Origin: Marixanthomonas sp. SCSIO 43207
GTDB taxonomy: Bacteria; Bacteroidota; Bacteroidia; Flavobacteriales; Flavobacteriaceae
NCBI RefSeq assembly: GCF_019904255.1
Contig: NZ_CP063203.1
Span: forward strand, 372,001-436,000
Direction of reading: 5' to 3'
DNA: 64,000 bases
The position numbers were made by a program, and so were the translations under genes. The notes below the pieces were generated by a model. The model made no database searches and had not been told where the DNA came from. It saw only the letters and a list, made by a program, of their open reading frames with translations. Shown piece by piece: positions 26,149 to 33,731 of the stretch. Each line of letters opens with the position of its first letter. Positions within the stretch are counted from its first letter, which is position 1.

Positions 26149-27029
26149 TTTTGGTTATACCCAAAACGACGCAATTGCTTATCATCATTACGCCAGTTTT
26201 TATTGACTTTTACGTAGGTTTCAAGGTGAATTTGTTTTCCGAAGAATTTTTCCAAATCTTTCCTAGCTTCAATTCCTACGCGTTTTAATGCTGAACCTTT
26301 GTGACCTATAATAATTCCTTTTTGGGTTTCACGTTCTACCATAATCACACTTCTAATGCGAATGATGTTATCATCTTCAAAAAACTCTTCTGTATCAATT
26401 TCTACCGAATAAGGAATCTCTTTTTTATAGTGCAATAAGATTTTTTCCCTAATAGTTTCATTTACAAAAAAGCGTTCAGGCTTATCTGTTAATTGATCTT
26501 TTGGGTAAAAAGCGGGCGACTCTGGTAGTAATTCAATAATGCGTTTAAAAACCTCTTGAACACCAAAATTTTCTAATGCCGAAATGGCAAAAATTTCAGC
26601 ATTTGGTACTTTTTCTTGCCATAGGCTAAGCGCTTCGGTCAATTTTTCTTCATTACCTTTATCAATCTTATTAATAAGCAACAACACCGGAATATTGGCA
26701 TTTTTTATTTTATTAAAAAAAGCTTCATCTTTAAGATCTTTTTCACCCAGTTCAACCAAGTACAGTAAAATGTCAGCGTCTTCAAAAGCAGATTTTACAA
26801 ACTCCATCATGTTTTCCTGTAACTGATAAGCCGGCTTAATAATACCCGGAGTGTCACTTAAAATCACTTGAAAATCATCACCATTTACAATTCCTAAAAT
26901 ACGGTGACGTGTGGTTTGAGCTTTGCTGGTAATTATAGAAAGTCGCTCGCCAATAAATGCATTCATTAACGTGCTTTTTCCAACATTTGGATTACCAATA
27001 ATATTTACAAATCCTGCTTTGTGAGACAT
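26145..27029 (-). CDS. era: GTPase Era
   Basis: Small GTPase that binds the 3' end of 16S rRNA during 30S assembly. G domain with P-loop GNPNVGKSTLMNAF, switch region TTRHRILG, DTPG and NKID; C-terminal KH domain with the GHKGSALKRVGIEARKDLE segment that contacts RNA. Length 294 residues, typical. Two separate ribosome GTPases (der and era) flank the SIMPL gene on the same strand. Confidence 0.98.
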   Translation of the reverse strand: MSHKAGFVNIIGNPNVGKSTLMNAFIGERLSIITSKAQTTRHRILGIVNGDDFQVILSDTPGIIKPAYQLQENMMEFVKSAFEDADILLYLVELGEKDLKDEAFFNKIKNANIPVLLLINKIDKGNEEKLTEALSLWQEKVPNAEIFAISALENFGVQEVFKRIIELLPESPAFYPKDQLTDKPERFFVNETIREKILLHYKKEIPYSVEIDTEEFFEDDNIIRIRSVIMVERETQKGIIIGHKGSALKRVGIEARKDLEKFFGKQIHLETYVKVNKNWRNDDKQLRRFGYNQN

Positions 27030-27043
27030 ATAGCTGTTTTTTA

Positions 27044-27051
27044 CAAAGGTA
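27044..27051 (-). promoter_or_regulatory. -7 box of the era promoter
   Basis: Minus strand TACCTTTG, an exact TAnnTTTG match, 14 bases before the era ATG. Confidence 0.55.
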
Positions 27052-27177
27052 CTTTAATTTGAATTAGTCTCATACATATCATAAATACAAAATATCGCAT
27101 TTCAGGATATTAAAAAATTAGGGTTTCTTTTTCATAACAATAACAGCTCATTAACTATGAAACCTGCCTCTATTAAT

Positions 27178-27185
27178 TACTTTTA
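27178..27185 (+). promoter_or_regulatory. -7 box of the SYLF gene promoter
   Basis: TACTTTTA, one base from TAnnTTTG, 25 bases before the SYLF start codon. Confidence 0.4.
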
Positions 27186-27210
27186 ATTTAGAAAACAAAA
27201 AAACCTAATT

Positions 27211-27744
27211 ATGAAAAAGAATAATTTTATACTAGTACTGATGATGTGCTTCAGCTTAACGCTATTTGCACAAAATAATAAAGACAAAAAAATTATAAAA
27301 GATGCCGAAAGAGCTAAGCAAGCGTTTATTGAAAAAAATAAATCTATGGCAACTTATTTTGCTGAAGCTGATGCTTATGTGATTTTTCCAAATGTAGGTG
27401 AAGGTGCTTTTATAGTAGGTGGCGCTTCAGGTAATGGAGCCGTGTATGAAAACGGAAAATTAATAGGAATGGCCAAAATGAAAAAAATTGATGTTGGCGC
27501 ACAAATTGGTGGTGAAGCTTATAGTGAAGCAATTTTGTTTAATAGTGAAGAAGCCTTTCAACGCTTCAAAGATGATGACTTTGAGCTTTCTGCCAAAGCC
27601 TCTGCTGTATTGGTAAAAGATGGTGCTTCTATTGATGCCAATTATAGATACGGTGTTGCGGTGTTTACTATGCCAAAAGCCGGTTTGAGCGTAGAAGCCT
27701 CAGTAGGTGGTCAAAATTTTGAATTTATTCCTTTTGAGGAGTAG
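27211..27744 (+). CDS. SYLF (YSC84-like) domain exported lipid-binding protein
   Basis: Signal peptide (about residues 1-20, LTLFAQ), then the SYLF/Ysc84 pattern: FPNVGEGAFIVGGASGNGAV, VGAQIGGEAYSEAILFN and KDGASIDANYRYGVAVF. Eukaryotic SYLF proteins bind phosphoinositides; bacterial versions are mostly uncharacterised. The signal suggests a periplasmic or envelope location. It has its own promoter and shares a bidirectional-looking terminator with the convergent GreA/B-like gene. Confidence 0.87.
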   Translation: MKKNNFILVLMMCFSLTLFAQNNKDKKIIKDAERAKQAFIEKNKSMATYFAEADAYVIFPNVGEGAFIVGGASGNGAVYENGKLIGMAKMKKIDVGAQIGGEAYSEAILFNSEEAFQRFKDDDFELSAKASAVLVKDGASIDANYRYGVAVFTMPKAGLSVEASVGGQNFEFIPFEE

Positions 27745-27765
27745 ATTGCAACTATCAAAAAACTG

Positions 27766-27798
27766 AAAAGCCTTGTTGTTTAACAAGGCTTTTTTTTA
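27766..27798 (+). terminator. Intrinsic terminator between the SYLF and GreA/B-like genes
   Basis: Perfect 12-bp stem, AAAAGCCTTGTT (27766-27777) with 27782-27793 and a 4-base loop, then T residues. A-rich on the other side, so it can end transcription from both convergent genes. Confidence 0.88.
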
Positions 27799-28299
27799 TG
27801 TGTATGAAATTTTTAAAACAGTTAATTTTCTAATTTCATTTCCTAATTTAAAATCTACTGTTTCACCTATTTTTGCACCGGTTACCGCCCTTGCAATAGG
27901 GGCTACAAATGCAATTTTACCTTTTGTTACATCGGCTTCATCTACGCCAACAATTGTAAATTGCTGTGTTGTATTGCTATTTTGGTTTTTAAGTGTAACC
28001 GAAGCACCAAATCTCACCTCTTCTTGAGGTTGGTCTGTGGGTTGTAACATACGAGCAGATTGTAATCGCTCATTAAGAAGCTTTAACTTTCCTTCTATAA
28101 CTGCAAGCGCTCTTCTGCGCTCGCGTTCATCTGTAATAGGTAATTTTTTAATTTCAGATTGTAACCTTTCTCGTTCTTGTTGAAGCTGTTTCAATCCGCT
28201 GGGTGTCACGTAATTCACTACACCATCAGGTAAAGCTGCCCTTGGTGGAATCATAGGAGGTTCTTCTTGATCGCCTTCTTTTACAAATCCTCTACTCAT
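27796..28299 (-). CDS. GreA/GreB-like transcription factor
   Basis: Length 167 with the two-domain Gre layout: an N-terminal coiled coil (about 34-85, YVTPSGLKQLQQERERLQSE..ALAVIEGKLKLLNERLQSAR) and a C-terminal FKBP-like domain (about 95-167, FGASVTLKNQNSNTTQQF, VGVDEADVTKGKIAFVAPIARA). A prolonged acidic/proline N terminus of about 30 residues precedes it. The usual Asp/Glu tip motif (DxSENADY) is not apparent; the tip reads PITDERERRRA. It therefore may bind RNA polymerase without standard cleavage stimulation. A short hairpin sits just upstream of the ATG. Confidence 0.85.
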   Translation of the reverse strand: MSRGFVKEGDQEEPPMIPPRAALPDGVVNYVTPSGLKQLQQERERLQSEIKKLPITDERERRRALAVIEGKLKLLNERLQSARMLQPTDQPQEEVRFGASVTLKNQNSNTTQQFTIVGVDEADVTKGKIAFVAPIARAVTGAKIGETVDFKLGNEIRKLTVLKISYT

Positions 28300-28374
28300 A
28301 ACATTAAGCCCGAAAACGGGTGTTTTTTTTTAAAATACTTACTTTTTCTATTTCAATAGTCTAGATATAATATA

Positions 28375-28836
28375 CTAAACTTTTGCTTTGTCTCTGCCTC
28401 TATCGTATAAAATTATGCTTCCGGCTACTGCGACATTCAAACTTTTTTCTGAAGGAAATTGAACTAAAAAATGTGATTTTTCTATCGCTTGGTTGGAGAG
28501 TCCGTGATCTTCTGCTCCCAATAAATAAACACATCTTTTTGGGTGATTAAAGGTATCTAACTGCACAGCTTTTTCAGTTTTCTCAACACCAACTATGCGA
28601 CATCCCTTTGGTAAGTGTTTATAAAAATCTTCAAAAGTTTGATAGTGAAAATATGGAAGTGATTTTACCGAGTTATGCGTATCACTAGCTTGATTTGCAT
28701 AACGATTTCCTATAGTGAAAATAAAGCTAGCACCCATGTTTTGAGCAGTACGCCATAAAACCCCTAAGTTTTCTGGAGTTTTACCGTTCTGTATTCCAAT
28801 TCCGAAGAATTCTGTAGTAAAATTATTGGGCTGCAT
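28375..28836 (-). CDS. SpoU/TrmH family RNA methyltransferase
   Basis: 153-residue SPOUT methyltransferase core without an N-terminal substrate domain, which methylates ribose 2'-O in tRNA or rRNA. The knot motifs are present: NLGVLWRTAQNMGASFIFTI, VYLLGAEDHGLSNQAIEK and the closing SLNVAVAGSIILYDRGR. It uses SAM. The target cannot be told from sequence. It follows the PAP2 gene by 12 bases on the same strand, consistent with cotranscription. Confidence 0.9.
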   Translation of the reverse strand: MQPNNFTTEFFGIGIQNGKTPENLGVLWRTAQNMGASFIFTIGNRYANQASDTHNSVKSLPYFHYQTFEDFYKHLPKGCRIVGVEKTEKAVQLDTFNHPKRCVYLLGAEDHGLSNQAIEKSHFLVQFPSEKSLNVAVAGSIILYDRGRDKAKV

Positions 28837-28848
28837 TCTTGTTTTGTT

Positions 28849-29727
28849 TTAAAAAGTACCTTTTAAACCTACAGTTCCTGCTCCTAACTGAAAACGCCAA
28901 GAAATTTTATTGCTAGCTTGCTTTTCAGAAAGTAATACCGCATCGGGTTTCATATTTTTATCTAGGTAATTATCTACAGCATCTACTACCACAACAGTTA
29001 AGGCAGTACTTAAAGCAACATCGGTAAGCCAATGTGCACCTGCCCATAATCTAGATACAGGCGAGACCATACCTACTGCTATTAAGCCAGCTTTTACCCA
29101 TATATTATCAAATTGTTTGGATAGCGAATAAAGTGTGGTAAAAGCCAGTATTGTATGCCCCGACGGAAAAGAATGGTAGGCACCTTCACTACTAAAAGGT
29201 TTAAAAGTAAACTTACCTCCTGCTTTTGGTCTTGCGCGACCAAAAGCAGTTTTTGAAACTGTTTGTACGAGCCCTGCTGCACTTGCTGCCGTAATCATTA
29301 AAATACCTGTGCGGCGTAGTTTTTCACTTTTCGTAAACAATCCAACCAAATACAAACCTCCGGTTAAACCGTAATTATTTTGAGGACTACCAAAATAAAA
29401 ACCTATATCGTGAATTACATCTGGAATTTTCTCGCCTTGCTTATTAAAATACCTATTTGCATCTTCATCAATAAGATTTAAGCCTGCAACGCCTAAAATC
29501 ACACCTGACGCTATGGCAATATCGTCTTTTTGCCAATGAAAGGGTCTTGAATATACGTGTTTGAAACCTCCCCAAGCTAAAGAAGCATCGTTTTTAACTA
29601 AATCCCAGGTTGTTAATTTATTGGTTTCTAAATGTGTTTGGGTTGTATCTAGCAGAGTTTCATTTTGAGCCAAAATTGATGCCGAAAAAACGATACAACT
29701 TAGTGATAATATAATACGATGCAGCAT
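28849..29727 (-). CDS. PAP2 family phosphatase
   Basis: Membrane phosphatase of the PAP2 type that removes phosphate from lipid or nucleotide-like substrates. Signal/anchor at the N terminus (LSLSCIVFSASILAQ) and several hydrophobic stretches. Catalytic motifs are complete: KTAFGRARPK (motif 1), YHSFPSGHT (motif 2) and SRLWAGAHWLTDV (motif 3). It lies just downstream of the TetR gene, with its own -7 box between them. Confidence 0.92.
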   Translation of the reverse strand: MLHRIILSLSCIVFSASILAQNETLLDTTQTHLETNKLTTWDLVKNDASLAWGGFKHVYSRPFHWQKDDIAIASGVILGVAGLNLIDEDANRYFNKQGEKIPDVIHDIGFYFGSPQNNYGLTGGLYLVGLFTKSEKLRRTGILMITAASAAGLVQTVSKTAFGRARPKAGGKFTFKPFSSEGAYHSFPSGHTILAFTTLYSLSKQFDNIWVKAGLIAVGMVSPVSRLWAGAHWLTDVALSTALTVVVVDAVDNYLDKNMKPDAVLLSEKQASNKISWRFQLGAGTVGLKGTF

Positions 29728-29737
29728 ATTTTTTTTT

Positions 29738-29745
29738 CAAAAATA
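29738..29745 (-). promoter_or_regulatory. -7 box of the PAP2 phosphatase gene
   Basis: Minus strand TATTTTTG, an exact TAnnTTTG match only 10 bases before the start codon, so the predicted 5' untranslated region is about five bases. Confidence 0.45.
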
Positions 29746-29774
29746 ATTTAAAATACACCTTTTAGCAACAGTTT

Positions 29775-30347
29775 TTACTTTACAATTCCTTTTAAGAGAA
29801 CGGCAACCATGTCTTTTTTGAGAATATTTTCATCTAGCTTACCTCTCTTCTCATACCATAGATATAGTGTACGTAAGGTTGAAAGTATTGAAAATAAAAT
29901 TACTTCTGGGTGCCTAGGTTCAATTTCACCTTTGTCAATACCTTTTTTAATAATCTTTCGCACGTTTTCTTCATAATCATCACGCATTGTTATAAATTGT
30001 TGCAACTCTTCATCTGCAAGATGCATCCAATCGTTATTTAACGCTGCTAACGCATCTGAATACGTAACTGTAATATCAATGTGAAAGCTAATGACTTTTT
30101 CAATTTTTTCAACAGCAGACAAATCCTGCTCAACCACTTGTTGCATTCCGGTTGTAAACTCTCTGGCTACTTTTAAAATAAGCGTAGATAGTATTTCTTG
30201 TTTTCCTGAAATATGATTGTACAAGCTTGATGCTTTGATACCCATTGTTTGAGCAATATCACGCATTGACACCGCATTATATCCTTTCTCTTTAAACAAT
30301 TGAGATGCTGTTGTTATAATTTCAGATTTTCTAGACGCGGGTTTCAT
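29775..30347 (-). CDS. TetR/AcrR family transcriptional regulator
   Basis: N-terminal TetR helix-turn-helix (residues about 5-50: EIITTASQLFKEKGYNAVSM, RDIAQTMGIKASSLYNHI) followed by an all-helical ligand domain of about 140 residues with unknown effector. I use the ATG at 30347 (MKPASRKSE); an earlier ATG at 30359 overlaps the probable -7 box. Divergent from the aromatic amino acid hydroxylase gene with a shared intergenic inverted repeat, and upstream of the PAP2 phosphatase on the same strand. Confidence 0.9.
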   Translation of the reverse strand: MKPASRKSEIITTASQLFKEKGYNAVSMRDIAQTMGIKASSLYNHISGKQEILSTLILKVAREFTTGMQQVVEQDLSAVEKIEKVISFHIDITVTYSDALAALNNDWMHLADEELQQFITMRDDYEENVRKIIKKGIDKGEIEPRHPEVILFSILSTLRTLYLWYEKRGKLDENILKKDMVAVLLKGIVK

Positions 30348-30356
30348 AAGTTGTTG

Positions 30357-30393
30357 CAAGATACAGATTTTACAACCGCCTTTACAAATCTGT
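30357..30393. promoter_or_regulatory. Candidate TetR operator in the divergent tetR/hydroxylase region
   Basis: Inverted repeat ACAGATTT (30363-30370) with AAATCTGT (30386-30393), separated by 15 bases. It overlaps the likely TetR -7 element (minus strand TATCTTG, 30357-30363) and would block it. Autoregulation is inferred from position; no binding data. Confidence 0.5.
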
Positions 30394-30434
30394 TTTTAAG
30401 ATATGAAAATATATTTAAGTAGTACTTTATTCGT

Positions 30435-30442
30435 TATTTTTG
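30435..30442 (+). promoter_or_regulatory. -7 box of the aromatic amino acid hydroxylase gene
   Basis: TATTTTTG, an exact TAnnTTTG match ending six bases before the ATG at 30449. It favours that ATG over an in-frame TTG at 30440, which lies inside the box, and predicts a nearly leaderless mRNA. Confidence 0.5.
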
Positions 30443-30448
30443 ACACCT

Positions 30449-32233
30449 ATGAAAGCGCAGATTGAAACAAACGAATTACTAGAGCGGTTACCGCCACATT
30501 TAAAACAATACATTAAACCACAGGATTATGACCAATACACTCCCATAAATCAAGCTGTATGGAGGTATGTAATGCGTAAAAATGTGGATTATTTGAGTAA
30601 AGTTGCGCATGAAAGTTATGTAGAAGGCCTTAAAAAAACCGGTATATCTATAGATACCATTCCATCTATGTATGGTATGAATCGTATTTTAAAAGAAATA
30701 GGCTGGGCTGCAGTTGCCGTTGATGGTTTTATCCCACCAAATGCTTTTATGGAGTTTCAAGCGTATAAAGTTTTGGTAATTGCAAGTGACATTCGCCAAC
30801 TTGAAAATATTGAATACACTCCAGCGCCCGATATAATTCATGAAGGAGCCGGTCACGCCCCAATTATCGCAAGCCCTGATTATGCTGAGTATTTACGCCG
30901 TTTTGGAGAGATTGGCGCCAAAGCGATATCGAGTGCCCACGATATGGAATTGTATGAAGCTGTTCGAGAGTTATCTATCTTGAAAGAAGCTGAAGGCATA
31001 TCTGATACTATGATTCAAAATGCAGAAAAACGTGTTGACGCTCTTCAACATAAAAAAGTAGAACCTTCTGAAATTGCATTAATTCGGAATTTACATTGGT
31101 GGACCGTTGAATATGGCTTAATTGGCACACCCGACAAACCAAAAATCTACGGAGCAGGATTGCTTTCTTCCATTGGAGAAAGTACTTGGTGTATGAAAGA
31201 TGAAGTAAAAAAAATACCTTATTCTATAGACGCAGCCTATCAAGAGTTTGATATTACAAAACCGCAACCTCAACTTTATGTAACACCAGACTTTGCATAC
31301 TTGCAAGAAGTTCTAGAAGAATTTGCCAATACTATGGCTGTAAGAAAAGGGGGTTGGCGCGGATTAAAAAAATTAATCAATTCAAAACAGTTAGGTACAA
31401 TTGAGTTGAGTACCGGCTTACAAATAAGTGGTCATTTCAGTAGGATGATTCAAAATGAAGACAATGAAGTAGTTTATTTTGAAACAAATGGCCCTACCGC
31501 GCTTGCGTATCGAGAAAAGGAAGTTATTGGCCATGGAATAAGCCGTCATACCAACGGTTTTGGATCTCCATTGGGAAAACTCAAAAAAATTAATCTTGCT
31601 ATTGAAAATATGGGGCCACGTGACTTACAAGCCTATAATTTTTATGATGGCAAGCCTATATCATTTGAATTTGAAAGTGGTATTACGGTTGAAGGTCTCA
31701 ATGTGACCGGTATGCGAAATCTTAAAGGCGAACTTATGCTTATTCAATTTACCAATTGTACAGTAACATATAAAGATGAGGTATTATTTTCTCCAGAAAT
31801 GGGTGATTTTGATATGGCCGTTGGCAAAGAGATAGTTGCCGCTTTTGCTGGAGCAGCAGATTATTTATCGTTTCCTATTTCACTTCATAAACTTAGCGAA
31901 ACCAAAACAAATCAGTCAAAACTTTCAGAAAAGGATCAAACGTTGAATGAGCTTTACAATCAAGTTAGATCAATTAGAGATGATGATGAAATGGTTTCAG
32001 AAGAAAAAATAAAACGCTTAACCTCAATATTTTCTATTGTTGAAAGAGAGTTTACAAAAGACTGGTTATTACCGTTAGAAATTTATGAGTTAATAGCTAC
32101 AGTAGAAACACCTATTTCAGAAAAAGTGCTTAATCATTTATTATTACTTAAAAAACAGCGGCCCAAAGTCGCTCACTTAATAGATGATGGGTTATCATTG
32201 ATTGAAAATAATGCTACACAAATAAGTAATTAA
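30449..32233 (+). CDS. phhA: Aromatic amino acid (phenylalanine 4-) hydroxylase with long C-terminal extension
   Basis: Non-haem iron, pterin-dependent hydroxylase, most likely phenylalanine to tyrosine. The catalytic core is in the first ~300 residues: YTPAPDIIHEGAGHAPIIA supplies the two iron histidines and HWWTVEYGLIGTPDK the glutamate; GESTWCM also fits the family. Bacterial phenylalanine hydroxylases are about 260-300 residues; this protein is 594, and the remaining ~290 residues (about 305-594) form an extra region, partly beta-rich then helical, of unknown function. Start chosen at ATG 30449. Followed by a rhodanese gene after 3 bases. Confidence 0.88.
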   Translation: MKAQIETNELLERLPPHLKQYIKPQDYDQYTPINQAVWRYVMRKNVDYLSKVAHESYVEGLKKTGISIDTIPSMYGMNRILKEIGWAAVAVDGFIPPNAFMEFQAYKVLVIASDIRQLENIEYTPAPDIIHEGAGHAPIIASPDYAEYLRRFGEIGAKAISSAHDMELYEAVRELSILKEAEGISDTMIQNAEKRVDALQHKKVEPSEIALIRNLHWWTVEYGLIGTPDKPKIYGAGLLSSIGESTWCMKDEVKKIPYSIDAAYQEFDITKPQPQLYVTPDFAYLQEVLEEFANTMAVRKGGWRGLKKLINSKQLGTIELSTGLQISGHFSRMIQNEDNEVVYFETNGPTALAYREKEVIGHGISRHTNGFGSPLGKLKKINLAIENMGPRDLQAYNFYDGKPISFEFESGITVEGLNVTGMRNLKGELMLIQFTNCTVTYKDEVLFSPEMGDFDMAVGKEIVAAFAGAADYLSFPISLHKLSETKTNQSKLSEKDQTLNELYNQVRSIRDDDEMVSEEKIKRLTSIFSIVEREFTKDWLLPLEIYELIATVETPISEKVLNHLLLLKKQRPKVAHLIDDGLSLIENNATQISN

Positions 32234-32236
32234 AGT

Positions 32237-32542
32237 ATGGGCTTATTAGATTTTTTATTTGGCACAAATACAAAGCAAATTAAAGCTTTTAAAAATCGAG
32301 ACGCAGTAATTTTGGACGTTAGAACTCAAAAAGAATACAACTCAGGCTCCATTGAGGGGTCAAAACATATTCCTTTAAATGAGATTTCATCTTCCATTTC
32401 TGAAATAAAAAAGTGGAATAAACCCGTTATTACTTGTTGCGCAAGCGGCGTACGAAGTGGAAATGCGGCAAAAATATTACAAAATCACGATATTGAAGCC
32501 ATAAACGGTGGCGGATGGAAATCCTTGAATAAAAAAATATAA
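32237..32542 (+). CDS. Rhodanese-like domain protein
   Basis: 101-residue single rhodanese domain, a sulfur- or thiol-transfer fold. The active-site cysteine loop is CCASGVRSG near residues 74-82, and the DVRTQKEYNSGSIEGSKHIPL block matches the domain's N-terminal half. Only three bases separate it from the hydroxylase stop codon, so it is likely cotranscribed with it. Whether it serves the hydroxylase is not known. Confidence 0.9.
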   Translation: MGLLDFLFGTNTKQIKAFKNRDAVILDVRTQKEYNSGSIEGSKHIPLNEISSSISEIKKWNKPVITCCASGVRSGNAAKILQNHDIEAINGGGWKSLNKKI

Positions 32543-32564
32543 CAGCAATTTTTTGAAAGAAGCG

Positions 32565-33179
32565 CTAAAGCTTGATTTTTTCTAAATCTGTTTCGTTTTT
32601 AATGGGCTCACTTTTGTACTCCAGCGTCCATCCCATAGAATTGGTAAGAATGTAAATTTTTTGCAATTCAGAAATTAATCTGTTTTCTGCGTTTTTCACC
32701 AGTTCTGATGCTTTAATTTTTTTCTGAAGAGAGGCTTTAATCTTATTTTTAATAACATTGTAATCGTCTGCTTCAAATTGATTTAAATAATCTTGTTGTA
32801 CATCATAATATTCAATATTGGGATTAATATTTAATTCTGGTTCGGGAATGTTTGTAATGGTAACCGTTTTATTTACTTGATCAATTTCAGTAGTGATTTT
32901 ACTCAAATCATAAGCTATTGTGGCTTTTGCATTCACAACAATTAGTGCTTTTTTACGTGCTGAAAAAAAATCGATGTAAAACTTTTTCCAGTCTTCATAG
33001 GTAAAAACCTGAGCATAAGTTCCTTCGGTAACAATGAGTTTACCTACATTTTTTAATTCTTGTTGTATAAGAGCTGTATTGGCAGCTAGTGTTTCTTTCT
33101 CATCTTTTTTATGCTCACAATAACGTAGACCAAAGACGATAATAAGTGCTAGCACAGCACCAAGCAGAATGTTGCGCAT
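32565..33179 (-). CDS. DUF4230 family membrane protein
   Basis: One N-terminal membrane helix (about 3-17, ILLGAVLALIIVFGLRY), then an exported domain of about 180 residues: ELKNVGKLIVTEGTYAQVFT, KKALIVVNAKATIAYDLSKI and EADDYNVIKNKIKASLQKK match DUF4230, a family of unknown function. Start set at the ATG at 33179 so that the helix is N-terminal. A -7 box (TATCTTTA, 33189-33196) is close upstream. Convergent with the rhodanese gene. Confidence 0.82.
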   Translation of the reverse strand: MRNILLGAVLALIIVFGLRYCEHKKDEKETLAANTALIQQELKNVGKLIVTEGTYAQVFTYEDWKKFYIDFFSARKKALIVVNAKATIAYDLSKITTEIDQVNKTVTITNIPEPELNINPNIEYYDVQQDYLNQFEADDYNVIKNKIKASLQKKIKASELVKNAENRLISELQKIYILTNSMGWTLEYKSEPIKNETDLEKIKL

Positions 33180-33305
33180 TTTTTTATTTAAAGATACTAA
33201 ATAAGTAAACCACACATACTTAAGTACGTGTTAATACGTAAATTTGTGTAAGAAATACGCTACAATAGAGTTTTTTTATTATCTTACGCAACAAATAATG
33301 TAACC

Positions 33306-33686
33306 ATGGGATTTTTTTCAACTAACCAAAAATACCAAACAAGCAAAGAAGCTAAGCAACTGAAAAGCAACGCAAAAGAGACCAATCAAGAATTAGAAAG
33401 TATTTTATCTACCTTTTTAACAAACCAAGACAAGTTTGATTCTTTAAGTGATGAGATTCTTTCGCTTTCAAAAAAAATTAAAGAGAAACTCTCTGAAAAT
33501 GAAAGTCAAGAATTGCTCAAACTTGCTGAAACGGTCTATGATCTTCAAGAAGAGTACATGAATTCTTTTAGAGTCATTGCTTCGGTAGCAGAAAAGCAAC
33601 GTTTACGTGCAGAAGAAGCAGATAAGAAATATCAAAAAATTGCAAAAAAAGCAAGTCAAAAATACCAACAAGCTAGAATAGCTTAA
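33306..33686 (+). CDS. Hypothetical coiled-coil protein
   Basis: 126 residues, no signal or membrane segment, high in Lys, Glu and Gln, almost entirely helical, with coiled-coil-like segments through most of its length and a lysine-rich C terminus (AEEADKKYQKIAKKASQKYQ). I do not recognise the family. Translation is clean and it lies alone between the DUF4230 gene and an exported protein gene. No catalytic or binding motif seen. Confidence 0.6.
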   Translation: MGFFSTNQKYQTSKEAKQLKSNAKETNQELESILSTFLTNQDKFDSLSDEILSLSKKIKEKLSENESQELLKLAETVYDLQEEYMNSFRVIASVAEKQRLRAEEADKKYQKIAKKASQKYQQARIA

Positions 33687-33731
33687 TACAACTCCTCAAT
33701 TATAGCACGCTTTTTGTATCTTGAACTCCCT

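Noticed and set aside
30440-30448. TTG start for the aromatic amino acid hydroxylase
   Set aside because: That TTG lies inside the -7 box; the ATG at 30449 gives a more usual N terminus.
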